Assembly (NCBI RefSeq): GCF_963678635.1
Contig: NC_087064.1
Span: 47,909,346 to 47,973,345, forward strand
Reading direction: 5' to 3'
Source: Symsagittifera roscoffensis
Taxonomy: Eukaryota > Xenacoelomorpha > Acoela > Convolutidae
Length of the DNA: 64,000 nt
Each line of letters starts with the position of its first letter. The stretch's first letter is position 1. Positions 1 through 10,180 of the stretch are shown one piece after another. Position numbers and translations under genes: made by a program. The notes below the pieces were generated by a model. The model was not told the origin of the DNA. It ran no database searches and saw only the letters and a program-made list of their open reading frames with translations.

Positions 1-1144
1 CAAGTCGAAAACTAGAATATAGTGATTTCGAAAATCTTCCATAGGAAGACCTGGAACATTTTCGTTAAACTGCATTGCTTTCATTTTTATAACATAAGGA
101 CGACAAGGAGAAGTTGTATCTAATGAAATAGTTGCTCTTCCGCCTCGAATAGTTCTAAGCTCGCTCAATTGAAATTGCTGATAATTGAAAGGATTTTTAT
201 GAAAAGATCCCGCAACAGGCAAATTTTCATTCAATGCAACAGCTATTTTTCTGATTGGGGCATAATTGGAACAACAATTTCTTGAATAAACTGGTTTTGA
301 CGAGATGGAATGATAAAAGTTCTTGCTATAGTTTCCATGTTATTGTAATGAGCAGGTTCCCTTTCCAGATTCCATTGCAAATATTGATGATTAGGTTCAG
401 CTACTAACATTCTTCTTGTAAACAGTAAACAATCAACAATTTTCAGACTAACATTTGGATTTTCAGACAGCATGTAAAAATTAGGTCTAGCTCCAATTAG
501 TTCAATTTGAATTTTGGTTTTTGGCACAAATAATTTTTTCACAAAAACACAAGTCAATGGGTAGCCTGCCATAAAGTGAAAAAAATATCCCTGATCCTAA
601 AGAATTTGCTCTATCAGTAAACGGATGCTTATCAAATGCTTCTGGATATTCTTCAAAACTATACCCGTGACAAGCAAGTATTCCTTTATTACTCACTGCC
701 GACGAGTTGAATTCGTTCGATATTTGTCCTTTATAAGGATATAATCCATTGGCGTTTTAAACCTTTGTATTATTAAAATAAACTTCACAATTGGAGAATA
801 GAGAGTGTAGTAGATTGTTTACATAAGTTTAGTAAGTTTGTGGTTCCTCATCTGAATCTTCCTCCAATTTTTCCTTGTGTTATGCTTTTTTTAATAGTTT
901 CAAACAATCTTCCTTTTAAAAATTGAAGCTTTAAACTGAGGTGGGTATCACGCATATTCAAATAAAGATTACGGTCCGTCTCAAATTCAAACTCAATACT
1001 GCTTTCATCTAAAGAAGTATTGGGAAATACTTCTTGTATGTATGATGAAATTGTTGTTTCCAAAACTGTGACTTTCTCAAAAATCTTCAAAGAAGAATTT
1101 GTAAAAGCTCCGTACCAAAAATGACTACTTTTATTTACACTCAT
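1..1144 (-). pseudogene. Polinton major capsid protein (double jelly-roll type), broken and cut by window edge
   Basis: This is the major virion shell protein of Polinton/Maverick elements. Reading starts at an ATG at 1144, and the N-terminal 98 residues (848-1144) contain the family-like stretch IEFEFETDRNLYLNMRDTHL. Further pieces lie in other frames at 502-696 (KGILACHGYSFEEYPEAFDK) and 243-572 (IVDCLLFTRRMLVAEPNHQY), and coding similarity continues to base 1. At least two frame changes make it a pseudogene, and the C-terminus is outside the window. The start lies only a few bases after the end of the pVI-like gene, the usual close packing of Polinton virion genes. The identification rests on remembered family similarity, not on a search. 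Confidence 0.72.
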
Positions 1145-1146
1145 TT

Positions 1147-1530
1147 TATCTTGTCAAAATTGTCTTTGCGAGAGCGGCTGATTTTGAACTACTTTTTCGA
1201 GAAATGGCTCTTCGTGTTCTACACTTGCATTTCGTTTTTCCACCTCCCAACTCTTTTCTAACTGATTTTGTTCCAACAATTCTTGCAAATGTTTTGAAAT
1301 TTTTTCGTCCACTAACAACTTCTCCAATCTCTGGAGCAGCAATTTCAAGTAAATCTGCTCCAATTTTTTTTTGCAGCTGGGACTATATATTTTTTAATAA
1401 AGGGAATTGCAGTTCTCCCAAGAGTTTGTGCAAGAGCACCAAAACCTCTTCCACGCTGTCTTGCATGTCCACGAAAAATAGGAAAATAAGAAGAACTTTG
1501 AGCAACCATTTCATATGAAGTATAAATCAA
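1147..1530 (-). pseudogene. Small basic virion protein, pVI-like (Polinton), frameshifted
   Basis: The ORF starts at an ATG at 1530 and opens with a ~60-residue basic segment containing FRGHARQRGRGFGALAQ, followed by a hydrophobic/basic stretch ending near IVPAAKK. The rest continues in other frames (1154-1363) up to the capsid start at 1144. In Polintons a short Arg/Gly-rich protein sits directly before the major capsid gene and is compared with adenovirus pVI, an internal capsid protein that acts on membranes; the role here is inferred from that position. The N-terminal part is copied several more times in the chimeric modules further along. Frameshifts make this copy non-functional. Confidence 0.55.
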
Positions 1531-2100
1531 AAATGATTATCCGAAATCTTGCGAAACAAGAGAACAACTCGTGTAATTCCTACGGACACAAAAGGATTTT
1601 TTTCACCCGTAGTATCCCTTAGTTATATTTTTATGCTGTGGAAAGAGTTTTTCAATAATTTTTTAAAATGTAGATTTGTGAAGGGTTGCTAATTCATGTA
1701 CTGTCCTGTAGATATTAATTAAATCAATAATTAAATGACCATAAGGAACGGATGTTGCATCTTTATACCACTCTTTCAATTGAGATCCTAGACCTAGTTG
1801 TTGACTTAACGTATTGATTTGTAAATTATCCCTCGGCGATTTCAACAAGACTATGTGTGTATTTTGTAACTCTACATCTCTTCCTAATTTGCTTTGAACA
1901 AATAAATTGTGTTTGATGTATATAGTATTCAGTCCCATGTGTCTCCCAGCAGTAGCAATTTTTACAAATTGTTTGGAGTTTGAAAGTTTTTCACAAGAAT
2001 CATCAAACATAAGCAAATACTTAGTTCCGTTATTGGGAAGATTTTCAATCAAGTCAAAATCTACTCCTTAGATAAATTTAAGATTTTTTCTTTGCATTCT
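1371..2100 (-). repeat. Chimeric module copy a: ATPase C-half, minor capsid C-end, pVI-like N-part
   Basis: Read on the minus strand, the module begins with packaging-ATPase sequence (1663-2090, including KYLLMFDDSCE). At GHLIIDL it switches to the minor capsid C-terminal part, passes through it out of frame, and then enters the pVI-like N-terminus. The period from one TTGCAGCTGG to the next (1371 to 2101) is 730 bp. Here the pVI-like part runs on into its genuine C-terminal region, so this copy sits at the native capsid-side edge. No single protein could be made across the joints. Confidence 0.8.
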
Positions 2101-2350
2101 TTGCAGCTGGGACTATATATTTTTAATGAAGGGAATTGCAGTTCTCCCACGAATTTGTGCAAGAGCACCAAAACCTCTTCCACGCTGTCTTGCATGTCCA
2201 CGAAAAATAGGAAAATAAGCTGAACTTTCACCAACCATTTCATATGAAGTATAAAACAAAAATGATTATGCGAAATCTTGCGAAACAAGAGATCAACTCG
2301 TGTAATTCCTACGGACACAAGGGAGTTTTTCACCCCTAGTATACCTTAGT
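2101..2350 (-). repeat. Chimeric module copy b (partial: pVI-like N-part and minor capsid C-end)
   Basis: This partial copy lacks the ATPase segment. On the minus strand the minor capsid C-terminus (SVGITRV, then FRKIS) leads into the pVI-like start. The latter is joined, after the codons for PSCKECK, to the beginning of the ATPase segment of copy a. The minor capsid part continues uninterrupted into the longer gene at 2351-3077, so this is probably the native end of that gene and the source of the other modules. Confidence 0.72.
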
Positions 2351-3077
2351 TCATTTTTTATGCTTTGGAAAGAGTTTTTTAATAACCTTGTAATTGTAGA
2401 GTGTGAAGGATTGATAATCAATATGATGTCCTGTAGATTTTAAGTCTCCATTTTTCACTTTGGAAATGAAAGGAATACAACGCAGTAAAGGAGTTTTTGT
2501 ATCGCCTATTTTATTATGTTCTATAATATCGATATAAATCAGTAGAGAATGTATTCTTATAATGTCGTAAGAATACTGAGGACAACGTGGTTCTTTTCCT
2601 TTCATTGTAACACCTTTCTGATTTTGTTCTAAATCACAACCAAAAATGTGACTCAAATCAGCTCTTTGAATTATAAACACTGATTGATCCTCAGGTAAAC
2701 GAATGGCATTTTTTTTGTAATCTTATCTACTGATACATAAATTCGCTATATTCATATTTTTGTGCGCCTATACGTTTTTGAACTTTGTTATTCATGGCTA
2801 AAACTATATCAACAATACTTGGATACAATCCAGGGTCAATATGTATCGGTTGAATCTTTCTCTTTTCCTCATGACTTTCTCGTCCATCTATGAAAGTAAA
2901 CTTTCCCTCGGTAACGTTTTAGTACAATGAAGGTTACGATATTTCTGAAAGAGCAACCTTCTATTCTCCTTTTAGATGTATTTGTTCCGGTAGAAAATTT
3001 GTAAAGGAACTAAGACTGTTATTCGGATAACAATTAAAAGAAGCATTAAAAACTAGCTCAATAGTAAAATAGTCCAT
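2226..3077 (-). pseudogene. Polinton minor capsid (penton-type) protein, nearly full length but with stops
   Basis: Reading starts at an ATG at 3077 (MDYFTIELVFNAS) and can be followed in three frames to the conserved end SVGITRV...FRKIS near 2230. The best ORF is 2351-2680 (DIIEHNKIGDTKTPLLRC). This fits the single-jelly-roll vertex protein of Polintons, whose C-terminal third has an I-G-D-x-x-x-P-L-L-R segment. In-frame TAG and TAA codons follow the first ~45 residues, and a -1 shift lies near 2730. The same two stops occur in the second N-terminal copy at 7907-8258, so they predate the block duplication. About 285 codons remain. Confidence 0.68.
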
Positions 3078-3122
3078 GACAACTGATCAATAAAAATTCA
3101 ATTTAAAAACTGACTTACCTTT

Positions 3123-3871
3123 AATCTGAACATTTTCTCAGCTCTTTTTCATAAAGTTTTCCCAGAATTTCTGTTCCCCCATATTCTGTTTCTTTATCAA
3201 CCCAAAGTTTTTCAGGAGTTTTTTTCGAGAAATCATTTTCTTAAAGCTTGAAAAAAGTCTTTGGTATACTTTGTTTTCATTGTTTGAACTATGACAAATC
3301 TCGAAAAAATATCTACAGCAACTAATAAATACTTGACTCCATTGTTTTGACTAGCTAACTTGTCTACGAAAGCCAGCCATGTCCATACACCAAATTTCAT
3401 TGATATATTTAGAGAACGCTTGAAATCTTCGGAAACACCTGATTGGTGGATCAAATTTTGTATACGATGTCTTGGTTTGTAAAAAATTTTCTACTTTCTT
3501 TTTTGATAAACCACTCGCTTTACTCAAGTTTTGAATGGAACCGTACGCAGCTCTGCCCCTAGAATACAATCTGTTTAGTCCTACTTTTTCAGATTTTGAA
3601 AGGGATCCAAGTTTCTCTGTCTTTTGCTTTGGCATTCTTGTTAATAACAAGTTTAGGAGGAAGTTGAGTTGCTTCCAAAATAGTAAAGTAGTTATCTGGA
3701 AAATTGGTATTTTTTCGCTGTAGTGCACACACAAAGTCTGCAATAGATTCTTTTTTATCTCGATTATCCAATATAATATTGTCTGACTGGCTGAGTTTAG
3801 TTCTAGGAGAATTCAAAACTAAATCAATAATGTGCTTTTTGTTGCTCGTTGTCAACCTCGCATTTACAGCA
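3123..3871 (-). pseudogene. Polinton integrase (retroviral-type), copy 1, internally deleted
   Basis: The coding exon begins after a splice-acceptor-like TTGTTTACAG at 3872. It is spread over three frames: N-terminal part 3589-3855, linker 3351-3743, and core start 3233-3454 with INEIWCMDMA (first catalytic Asp) and a VAVDIFSRFV segment. The second acidic segment, VDKETEYGG, is present near 3190. Immediately after it ~430 bp found in copy 2 are missing, so the third catalytic position and most of the C-terminal domain are gone; reading resumes at ILGKLYEKELRKC. The protein would normally cut and join element DNA. This copy cannot do so. Confidence 0.85.
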
Positions 3872-3924
3872 CTGTAAACAAAATCAAAAATTTTTTGTTA
3901 CATTCTTCTCTTTTTTTTCATCTA

Positions 3925-4567
3925 CTCCTTGCATGTCCACAAAAAAAAGGAAAATAAGCTGAACTTTGAGCAACCATTTTATATGAAGTATAAATCAAAA
4001 ATAATAGTCCGAAATCTTGCGAAACAAGAGACCAACTCGTGTAATTCCTACGGACACAAAAAGAGTTTTTTTACCCGTAGTATCCCTAAGTTAAATTTTA
4101 TGCTGTGGAAAAAGTTTTTTCATAATTTCTTAAATTGTAGGTTTGTGAAGGATTGATAATTCATGTACTGTCCTGTAGACATTAATTAAATCAATAAGTA
4201 AATGACCATAATGAACGGATGTTGCATCTTGATACCACTCTTTCAATTGAGATCCTAGACCTAGTTGTCGACTTAATGAATTGATTTGTAAAACATCCTT
4301 CGGCGACTTGAATAAGACTATGTCTGTATTTTGTAACTCTACATCTCTTCCTAATTTGCTTTGATGAAATAAATTGTATTTGATTTATTTTGTATTCAGT
4401 CCCTTGTGTCTCCCAGCAGTAGCAATTTTTACAAATTGTTTGGAGTTTGAAATTTCTTCGCAAGAATCATCAAATATAAGCAAATACTCAGTTCCGTTAT
4501 TGGGAAGATTTTAAATCAAGTCAAAATCTACTCCTTAGATAAATTTAAGGTTTTTTCTTTGCATTCT
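3925..4567 (-). repeat. Chimeric module copy c (5'-truncated pVI-like part)
   Basis: The module has the same ATPase, minor capsid and pVI-like arrangement as copy a. Its pVI-like end is cut at TTGCATGTCCAC and joined to sequence leading into the integrase exon. The ATPase part (4191-4463 and adjacent) has its own shift, so it reads partly in a different frame. The equivalent module in block copy 2 is 9537-10180 with the same truncation point, so the joint existed before the block duplicated. Confidence 0.8.
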
Positions 4568-5297
4568 TTGCAGCTGGGACTATATATTTTTTAATAAAGG
4601 GAATTGCAGTTCTCCCAAGAGTTTGTGCAAGAGCACGAAAACCTCTTCCACGCTGTCTTTTGCATGTCCACGAAAAATCGGAAAATAAGCTGAACTTTGA
4701 GCAACCATTTCATATGAAGTATAAATCAAAAATGATTATCCGAAATCTTGCGAAACAAGAGAACAACTCGTGTAATTCCTACGGACACAAAAGGAGTTTT
4801 TTCACCCGTAGTATCCCTTAGTTATATTTTTATGCTGAGGAAAGAGTTTTTTCATAATTTTTTAAATTGTAGGTTTGTGAAGGGTTGAGAATTTATGTAC
4901 TGTCCGGTAGAAATTAATTAAATCAATAAGTAAATGACCATAAGGAACGGATGTTGCATCTTGATACCACTCTTTCAATTGAGATCCTAGACCTAGTTGT
5001 TGACTTAACGTACTGATTTGTAAATTATCCCTCGGCGATTTCAACAAGACTATGTGTGTATTTTGTAAACCTACATCTCTTCCTAATTTGATTTGATGAA
5101 ACAATTTGTGTTTGATGTATATTGTATTAAATCCCCTGTGTCTCCCAGCAGTAGCAATTTTTACAAATTGTTTGGAGTTTGAAATTTTTTCACAAGAATC
5201 ATCAAAAGTCAGCAAATACTTAGTTCCGTTATTGGGAAGATTTTCAATCAAGTCAAAATCTACTCCTTGGATAAATTTAAGGTTTTTTCTTTGCATT
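4568..5297 (-). repeat. Chimeric module copy d, continuous with the ATPase N-terminal part
   Basis: This is a full 730 bp module. Its ATPase portion is the 144-residue ORF 4862-5296, which joins directly to ATPase 5' sequence beyond 5297 (GCATTTGACT in place of the GCATTCTTTG joint). It is therefore the module derived from, or still attached to, the native ATPase gene. The ATPase C-terminus is lost at GHLLIDL, where minor capsid sequence takes over out of frame. Confidence 0.8.
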
Positions 5298-5514
5298 TGA
5301 CTATAAAGAGGTTAATAAAATTGATAAAAATGAAATTTTTTGTCGAATGCTGGTTGAAAAGTACCAGTTTTCCACCAATCAGAAATAAGATGATTTCAGA
5401 TCCTTTTGGTCCAACTAGGGAAATGAAAATTCGGTCTTTGGTAGATAATATTTTATTCATAGCTTTGGAGAAGGTAGAATATAACCGACTGTACTTGATA
5501 AGATAGCTACCCAA
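4862..5514 (-). pseudogene. Polinton genome-packaging ATPase (FtsK/HerA family), copy 1
   Basis: The enzyme would pump DNA into capsids. The N-terminal part (5260-5514) starts MGSYLIKYSRLYSTF, and the C-terminal part (4862-5296) carries the Walker B-like KYLLTFDDSCE and the segment KIATAGRHRGFNTIYIKH. In this copy the P-loop is damaged (GPKGSEIILF). The neighbouring duplicate N-parts read GxSGSGKIHL, with Ile where Ser/Thr should follow the P-loop Lys. A frameshift separates the two halves near 5300, and the true C-terminus is replaced by minor capsid sequence. Upstream lie two further copies of the 5' part. Confidence 0.85.
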
Positions 5515-6360
5515 ACTGTTGTTTCTTCACATGTTGTGGATAACATAATTCGAATGATTGCACATACTAGCGTCAAAACTATAACAAAAAATTGGCACAA
5601 ACAAACTAAAAGAGATCTTTTACATGTACGTCCAAACAATTTTCATGATTTTCGTTCATGATTTTCTTCATCATTTTGTCGAATGCTGGTTGGTTGAAAA
5701 GTAACAGTTTTCAACCAATCAAAAATAAGATGAATTTTTCCAGATCCACTTGCTCCAACTAGGGAAATTAAATTTCGTTCTTTGGTAGATATTATTTTAT
5801 TCATAGCTTTGGAGAAGGTAGAATATAACCGACTGTACTTGATAAGATAGCTACCCAAACTGTTGTTTCTTCACATGTTGTGGATAACATAATTCGAACG
5901 ATTGCACATACTAGCGTCAAAACTATAACAAAAAATTGGCACAAACAAACTAAAAGAGATCTTTTACAAGTACGTCCAAACAATTTTCATGATTTTCGTT
6001 CATGATTTTCTTCGTTCATGATTTTCTTCATCATTTTGTCGAATGCTGGTTGGTTGAAAAGTACCAGTTTTCAACCAATCAAAATTAAGATGAATTTTTC
6101 CAGATCCACTTGGTCCAACTAGGGAAATGAAAATTCGGTCTTTGGTAGATAATAATTTATTCATAGTTTTGGAGAAGGTAGAATATAACCGACTGTACTT
6201 GATAAGATAGCTACCCAAACTGTTGTTTCTTCACATGTTGTGGATAACACAATTCGAACGATTGCACATACTAGCGTCAAAACTATAACAAAAAATTGGC
6301 ACAAACAAACTAAAAGAGATCTCTTACATGTACGTCCAAACAATTTTCATGATTTTTGTT
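5290..6360 (-). repeat. Tandem triplication of ATPase 5' region
   Basis: Three copies of a segment with the ATPase N-terminal ~60-70 codons and ~180 bp upstream. The marker GCTACCCAAACTGTTG recurs at about 5506, 5850 and 6210, giving spacings of ~344 and ~360 bp. The coding parts are 5260-5514, 5643-5858 and 6000-6218. Block copy 2 has only two such copies. The difference looks like unequal crossing-over or slippage within the array. Confidence 0.88.
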
Positions 6361-6480
6361 CATGATTTTGTTCATCAAAAACAAAATTTCCTAAATTTAC
6401 ATCTTAACTCCAAAAAGAAAAAGTTGACAATGAAATTTAATTAAAGTTTGAAAATGTTAGTACATTAAGAATTATATAAT

Positions 6481-7038
6481 TTACATTTTGTTAAAAAAAC
6501 ATCGAGTCCATGTTCCGTATGCAAATGCTTTTCTTTCTGCACAAAGAAGAGTTTTTGCATGACAAAATGGGTATTTGCTACACCTACAATCATTTTCTTC
6601 ATCTTTGAATATCAAAAACTGAACTTGAGGGCGAGCGTAGTCATCCAAATTAATAACCTTTGTTTCCAAAAATTCTGACAGAATCATACATTTTTCATAA
6701 CTTTTTGCAAAAAATTCCGTTTCTGTGGCTTCTAGATTTTTCAATATTTTTTCAAGTTCAGTATATTTTTCGTAACCACTGCTCCAGTTGATTCCATGAA
6801 GATGCTGTGTACAGCAAAAAGGTTGGGAGGTTGGTTTGAATTTTTTGGGAGAAAGAAAGGAATATCCTACCGTTTGTCCATCCTTATAAACTCCTAATTC
6901 TTGAACTATGTTGTTTTCAATACATTCAAAATCCAAAACAACTAGACTCATGCTGTTAAAAGTTTTCTCTGGAGTTTTTTGGTTAAAATGATTAACAATC
7001 AAAGAATGGATATACTGATGAAGCAAAAATTTTAACAT
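6481..7038 (-). CDS. Exonuclease-like Polinton accessory protein (tentative), intact copy
   Basis: This uninterrupted 185-residue ORF is the longest intact frame in the duplicated block. Near residue 30 it has a hydrophobic strand followed by LDFECIEN, which could be the first acidic motif of a DEDDh-type 3'-5' exonuclease. There are Cys/His-rich patches (FCCTQHLH; CRCSKYPFCHAKTLLCAERK) and a C-terminal W. I recognise it as a Polinton-associated family, but the nuclease role is inference from the D-F-E motif only. The second copy (11755-12325) is interrupted. Two ATGs are possible: 7038, or the later Met just before SLVVLDFE. Confidence 0.5.
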   Translation of the reverse strand: MLKFLLHQYIHSLIVNHFNQKTPEKTFNSMSLVVLDFECIENNIVQELGVYKDGQTVGYSFLSPKKFKPTSQPFCCTQHLHGINWSSGYEKYTELEKILKNLEATETEFFAKSYEKCMILSEFLETKVINLDDYARPQVQFLIFKDEENDCRCSKYPFCHAKTLLCAERKAFAYGTWTRCFFNKM

Positions 7039-7385
7039 ATAAACAGAAAAATAATCCAGTCACGTGACCAAGAAAGCATGAACTGGAGAGACTAGGTACA
7101 ACATAACAATACCCAGCTCTTTTTTTTTGTAGTAGATTTCACAGATCCAGCAGAATCATGTAGAATTGCATGTAGTCTAAAAATTTTGGACTTTGCAAAA
7201 AATTAATCCATACAAGAATTTCTGTATCCAATTAGTCCTCCAAAAGGAAATTTTTGGTCAATTTCTTTTAAATTTTATGTCCGGGTCCAAAAACAAAACA
7301 GGTACAAAGAAATAAATTTTTTCTTTTTGTATTTGATGAAAAAATCTTGCTTAATAATCTCAAAAATTCATAGAATTTCAATCAA
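7039..7385. other. AT-rich spacer, no gene seen
   Basis: The stretch lies between the exonuclease-like ORF and the unrecognised gene fragment, and is repeated almost unchanged at 12326-12659. No frame is open over a meaningful length on either strand. It contains a short run resembling CCAGTCACGTGACCAAG with a CACGTG E-box core. Confidence 0.6.
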
Positions 7386-7906
7386 TACGTTCTTTTCGTT
7401 TATTTTCTACAGTGCATTCGTCAATAATGATGCAAGATTTTTTGAAGGTCTTTACATAATCTAGTAATGAAGGAAGCATATCGAGATTTGTCGTATTCTT
7501 CTCTTTGAATTTTAAAGATTGATCATTTTTCCATTGTTTTCCAATTCTACGATATTCTACAAGTTCTATTTTTTTGGTACCGGATCTGTATCTTATGTGA
7601 ATTTTTCTTCTACCATTATGCAGAGTCTACTTAAAATGAGATATCCGTGAGTCTACATCCAAGTTCTGCAAGTTTGGTAAATTTTGTGATTCTATAATTG
7701 TTAGTGAAATTTTTTGGGACTTTTCTTCAAGAGCAATATGAAAAAGTCCCAATTTATTGTGAAGTTTTAAAATTAAATATCTTGAGAAACCAATACTCCA
7801 ACTCATACTGTTCAACACCAATACAAAATGAAAAATGATTTTGAAGATAACTAGTTAAATTACAAAGCAAAATACATAAATAACACAATTTATTGTACAT
7901 TACAGT
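7386..7906 (-). pseudogene. Unrecognised Polinton-linked gene, copy 1, truncated and with a stop
   Basis: Homologous to the 178-residue ORF at 12660-13196. Here the codon for the Trp after SRISHFK is TAG, and the N-terminus is cut off at the block junction at 7907, where minor capsid sequence begins. See the intact copy for the description. No function assigned. Confidence 0.6.
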
Positions 7907-8258
7907 TCTACTGATACATAAATTCCATTATATTCATATTTTTGTGCGCATATACGTTTTTGAATTTTGTTATTCAAGGCTAAAACTATATCAACAATAC
8001 TTGGATACAATCCAGGGTCAATATGTATCGGTTGAATTTTCTTTTTTCCTCAGGATTTTCTCGTCCATCTATGAAAGTAAACTTTCCCTATGTAACGTTT
8101 TGGTACAATGAAGGTTACGATATTTCTGAAATCGCAACCTTCTATTCTCCTTTTAGATGTATTTGTTCCGGTAGAAAATTTGTAAAGGAACTAAGACTGT
8201 TATTCGCATAACAATTAAAAGAAGCATTAGAAACTAGCTCAATAGTAAAATAATCCAT
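7907..8258 (-). pseudogene. Minor capsid protein N-terminal fragment, copy 2
   Basis: Starts at an ATG at 8258 (MDYFTIELVSNAS) and carries the same in-frame TAG and TAA as the longer copy. It ends abruptly at the block junction after codons equivalent to YEYNGIYVSV. About 115 codons remain. Confidence 0.65.
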
Positions 8259-8301
8259 GACAACTGATCGATAAAAACTCAATTTAAAAACTGACTTACC
8301 T

Positions 8302-9485
8302 TTAATCTGAACATTTTCTCAGCTCTTTTTCATAAAGTTTTCCCAGAATTTCTTTTTTTTCGAGATTTTCGATGATGTATGTTGGAGGTTTTTTTTGTAG
8401 ATATTGCTGAAATTTCAGAAATTTCCTCTGTAAACTGTGGCTTGTATCCTTTTCGGAACGGAATATCAATTTTCGAAATTCTAACTCTATCACCAATTTT
8501 GAATTTTGGTTAAGTATATTTCTTGAACGATTTGTTATACAAAATTGATAAAAAATCTATGTATTTCACATCTCTGGGAGATTTTCCAAGTGATCGATTT
8601 TCGCGACAGTTCAATGTAGAAACAAATTGATGCAATTTGGGGACAAAATTTTCACCATGATCTTCAATGTAAAAGTATTTTATATGTTTAAAAGACTGAA
8701 TTGCTCTCATTGCAAAGTCAGCTTTTGTTTCACTCATTGTTGAGTAAAACTTCAATGTCTGTCTGCTTGCAAAAATTTTTAAAAGTTCCCCCATATTCTG
8801 TTTCTTTATCAACCCAAAATTTTTCAGGAGTTTTTTTTTCGAGAAATCATTTTTCTTAAATCTTGAAAAGTGTCTTTGATATACTTTGTTTTCATTGTTT
8901 GATCTATGACAAATCTCGAAAAAATATCTACAGCAACTAATAAATACTTGACTCCATTGTTTTGACTAGCTAACTTGTCTACAAAAGCCAGCCATGTCCA
9001 TACACCAAATTTCATTGATATATTTAGAGAACGCTTGAAGTCTTCGGAAACACCTGATTGGTGGATCAAATTTTGTATACGATGTCTTGGTTTGTAAAAA
9101 TTTTTCTACTTTCGTTTTTGATAAACCACTCGCTTTACTCAAGTTTTGAATGGAACCGTACGCAGCTCTGCCCCTAGAATACAGTCTGTTTAGTCTTACT
9201 TTTTCAGATTTTGAAATGGATCCAAGTTCTTCTGTCTTTTGCTTTGGCATTCTTGTTAATAACAAGTTTAGGAGGAAGTTGAGTTGCTTCCAAAATAGTA
9301 AAGTAGTTATCTGGAAAATTGGTATTTTTTCGCTGTAGTGCACACACAAAGTCTGCAATAGATTTTTTTTATCTCGATTATCTAATATAATATTGTCTGC
9401 TTGGCTGAGTTTAGTTCTAGGAGAATTCAAAATTATATCAATAATGTGCTTATTGTTGCTCGTTGTCAACCTCGCATTTACAGCA
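8302..9485 (-). pseudogene. Polinton integrase, copy 2, with all domains but a lost catalytic residue
   Basis: The pieces cover the whole protein: N-terminal region 8966-9469, core start 8824-9069 (MDMA; VAVDIFSRFV), core end 8510-8812, and an SH3/chromo-like C-terminal region 8302-8496 (KKPPTYIIENLEKKEILGKL). The second Asp lies in the segment just after 8824. Where the third catalytic Glu is expected, before R-A-I-Q-S, the codon is ATG (ADFAMRAIQSF). Frameshifts at three places break the frame. The splice acceptor at 9486 reads GAG rather than the CAG of copy 1. Enzymatically dead but structurally the best copy. Confidence 0.87.
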
Positions 9486-9536
9486 CTCTAAACAAAATCA
9501 AAATTTTTTGGTACAATCTCCTCTTTTTCTTCATCT

Positions 9537-10180
9537 ACTCCTTGCATGTCCACAAAAAATAGGAAAATAAGCTGAACTTTGAGCAACCATTTTATATGAA
9601 GTATAAAACAAAAATGATTATCCGAAATCTTGCGAAACAAGAAACCAACTCGTGTAATTCCTACGGACACAAAAAGAGTTTTTTCACCCGTAGTATCCCT
9701 TAGTTAAATTTTATGCTGTGGAAAGAGTTTTTTCATAATTTTTTAAATTGTAGGTTTGTGAAGGGTTGATAATTCATGTACTGTCCTGTAGAAATTAATT
9801 AAATCAATAAGTAAATGACCATAACGAACGGATGTTGCATCTTGATACCACTCTTTCAATTGAGATCCTAGACCTAGTTGTCGACTTAATGTATTGATTT
9901 GTAAAACATCCTTCGGCGACTTGAACAAGACTATATGTGCTTTTTGTAACTCTACATCTCTTCCTAATTTGCTTTGATGATATAAATTGTATTTGATTTA
10001 TTTTGTATTCAGTCCCCTGTGTCTCCAAGCAGTAGCAATTTTTACAAATAGTTTGGAGTTTGAAGTTTCTTCGCAAGAATCATCAAATATAAGCAAATAC
10101 TTAGTTCCGTTATTGGGAAGATTTTAAATCAAGTCAAAATCTACTCCTTAGATAAATTTAAGATTTTTTCTTTGCATTCT
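9537..10180 (-). repeat. Chimeric module copy e
   Basis: Counterpart of copy c in the second block, with the same truncated pVI-like end joined toward the integrase exon. The minor capsid C-terminal part is readable in 9488-9670 (SVGITRVGFLFRKISDNHF). The ATPase part is split between 9743-9928 and 9804-10076. Confidence 0.8.

Larger units (their letters stand above)
2726..7906 (-). repeat. Tandem block duplication, copy 1 (~5.2 kb)
   Basis: The block holds the minor capsid N-part, integrase, chimeric modules c and d, the ATPase with triplicated 5' part, the exonuclease-like ORF and part of an unrecognised gene, in the same order as 7907-~13190. Homology starts at TCTACTGATAC (2726) and restarts with the same bases at 7907, which marks the junction. 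Compared with copy 2 it lacks ~430 bp of integrase near 3172 and has one additional ~350 bp ATPase 5' repeat. Identity appears high by eye. Confidence 0.88.

Noticed and set aside
5457-6343. Three similar 60-codon minus-strand ORFs with a membrane-like segment (CQFFVIVLTLVCAI)
   Set aside because: They overlap the ATPase 5' repeats in another frame. Repetition comes from the DNA triplication, so it is not independent evidence of coding.
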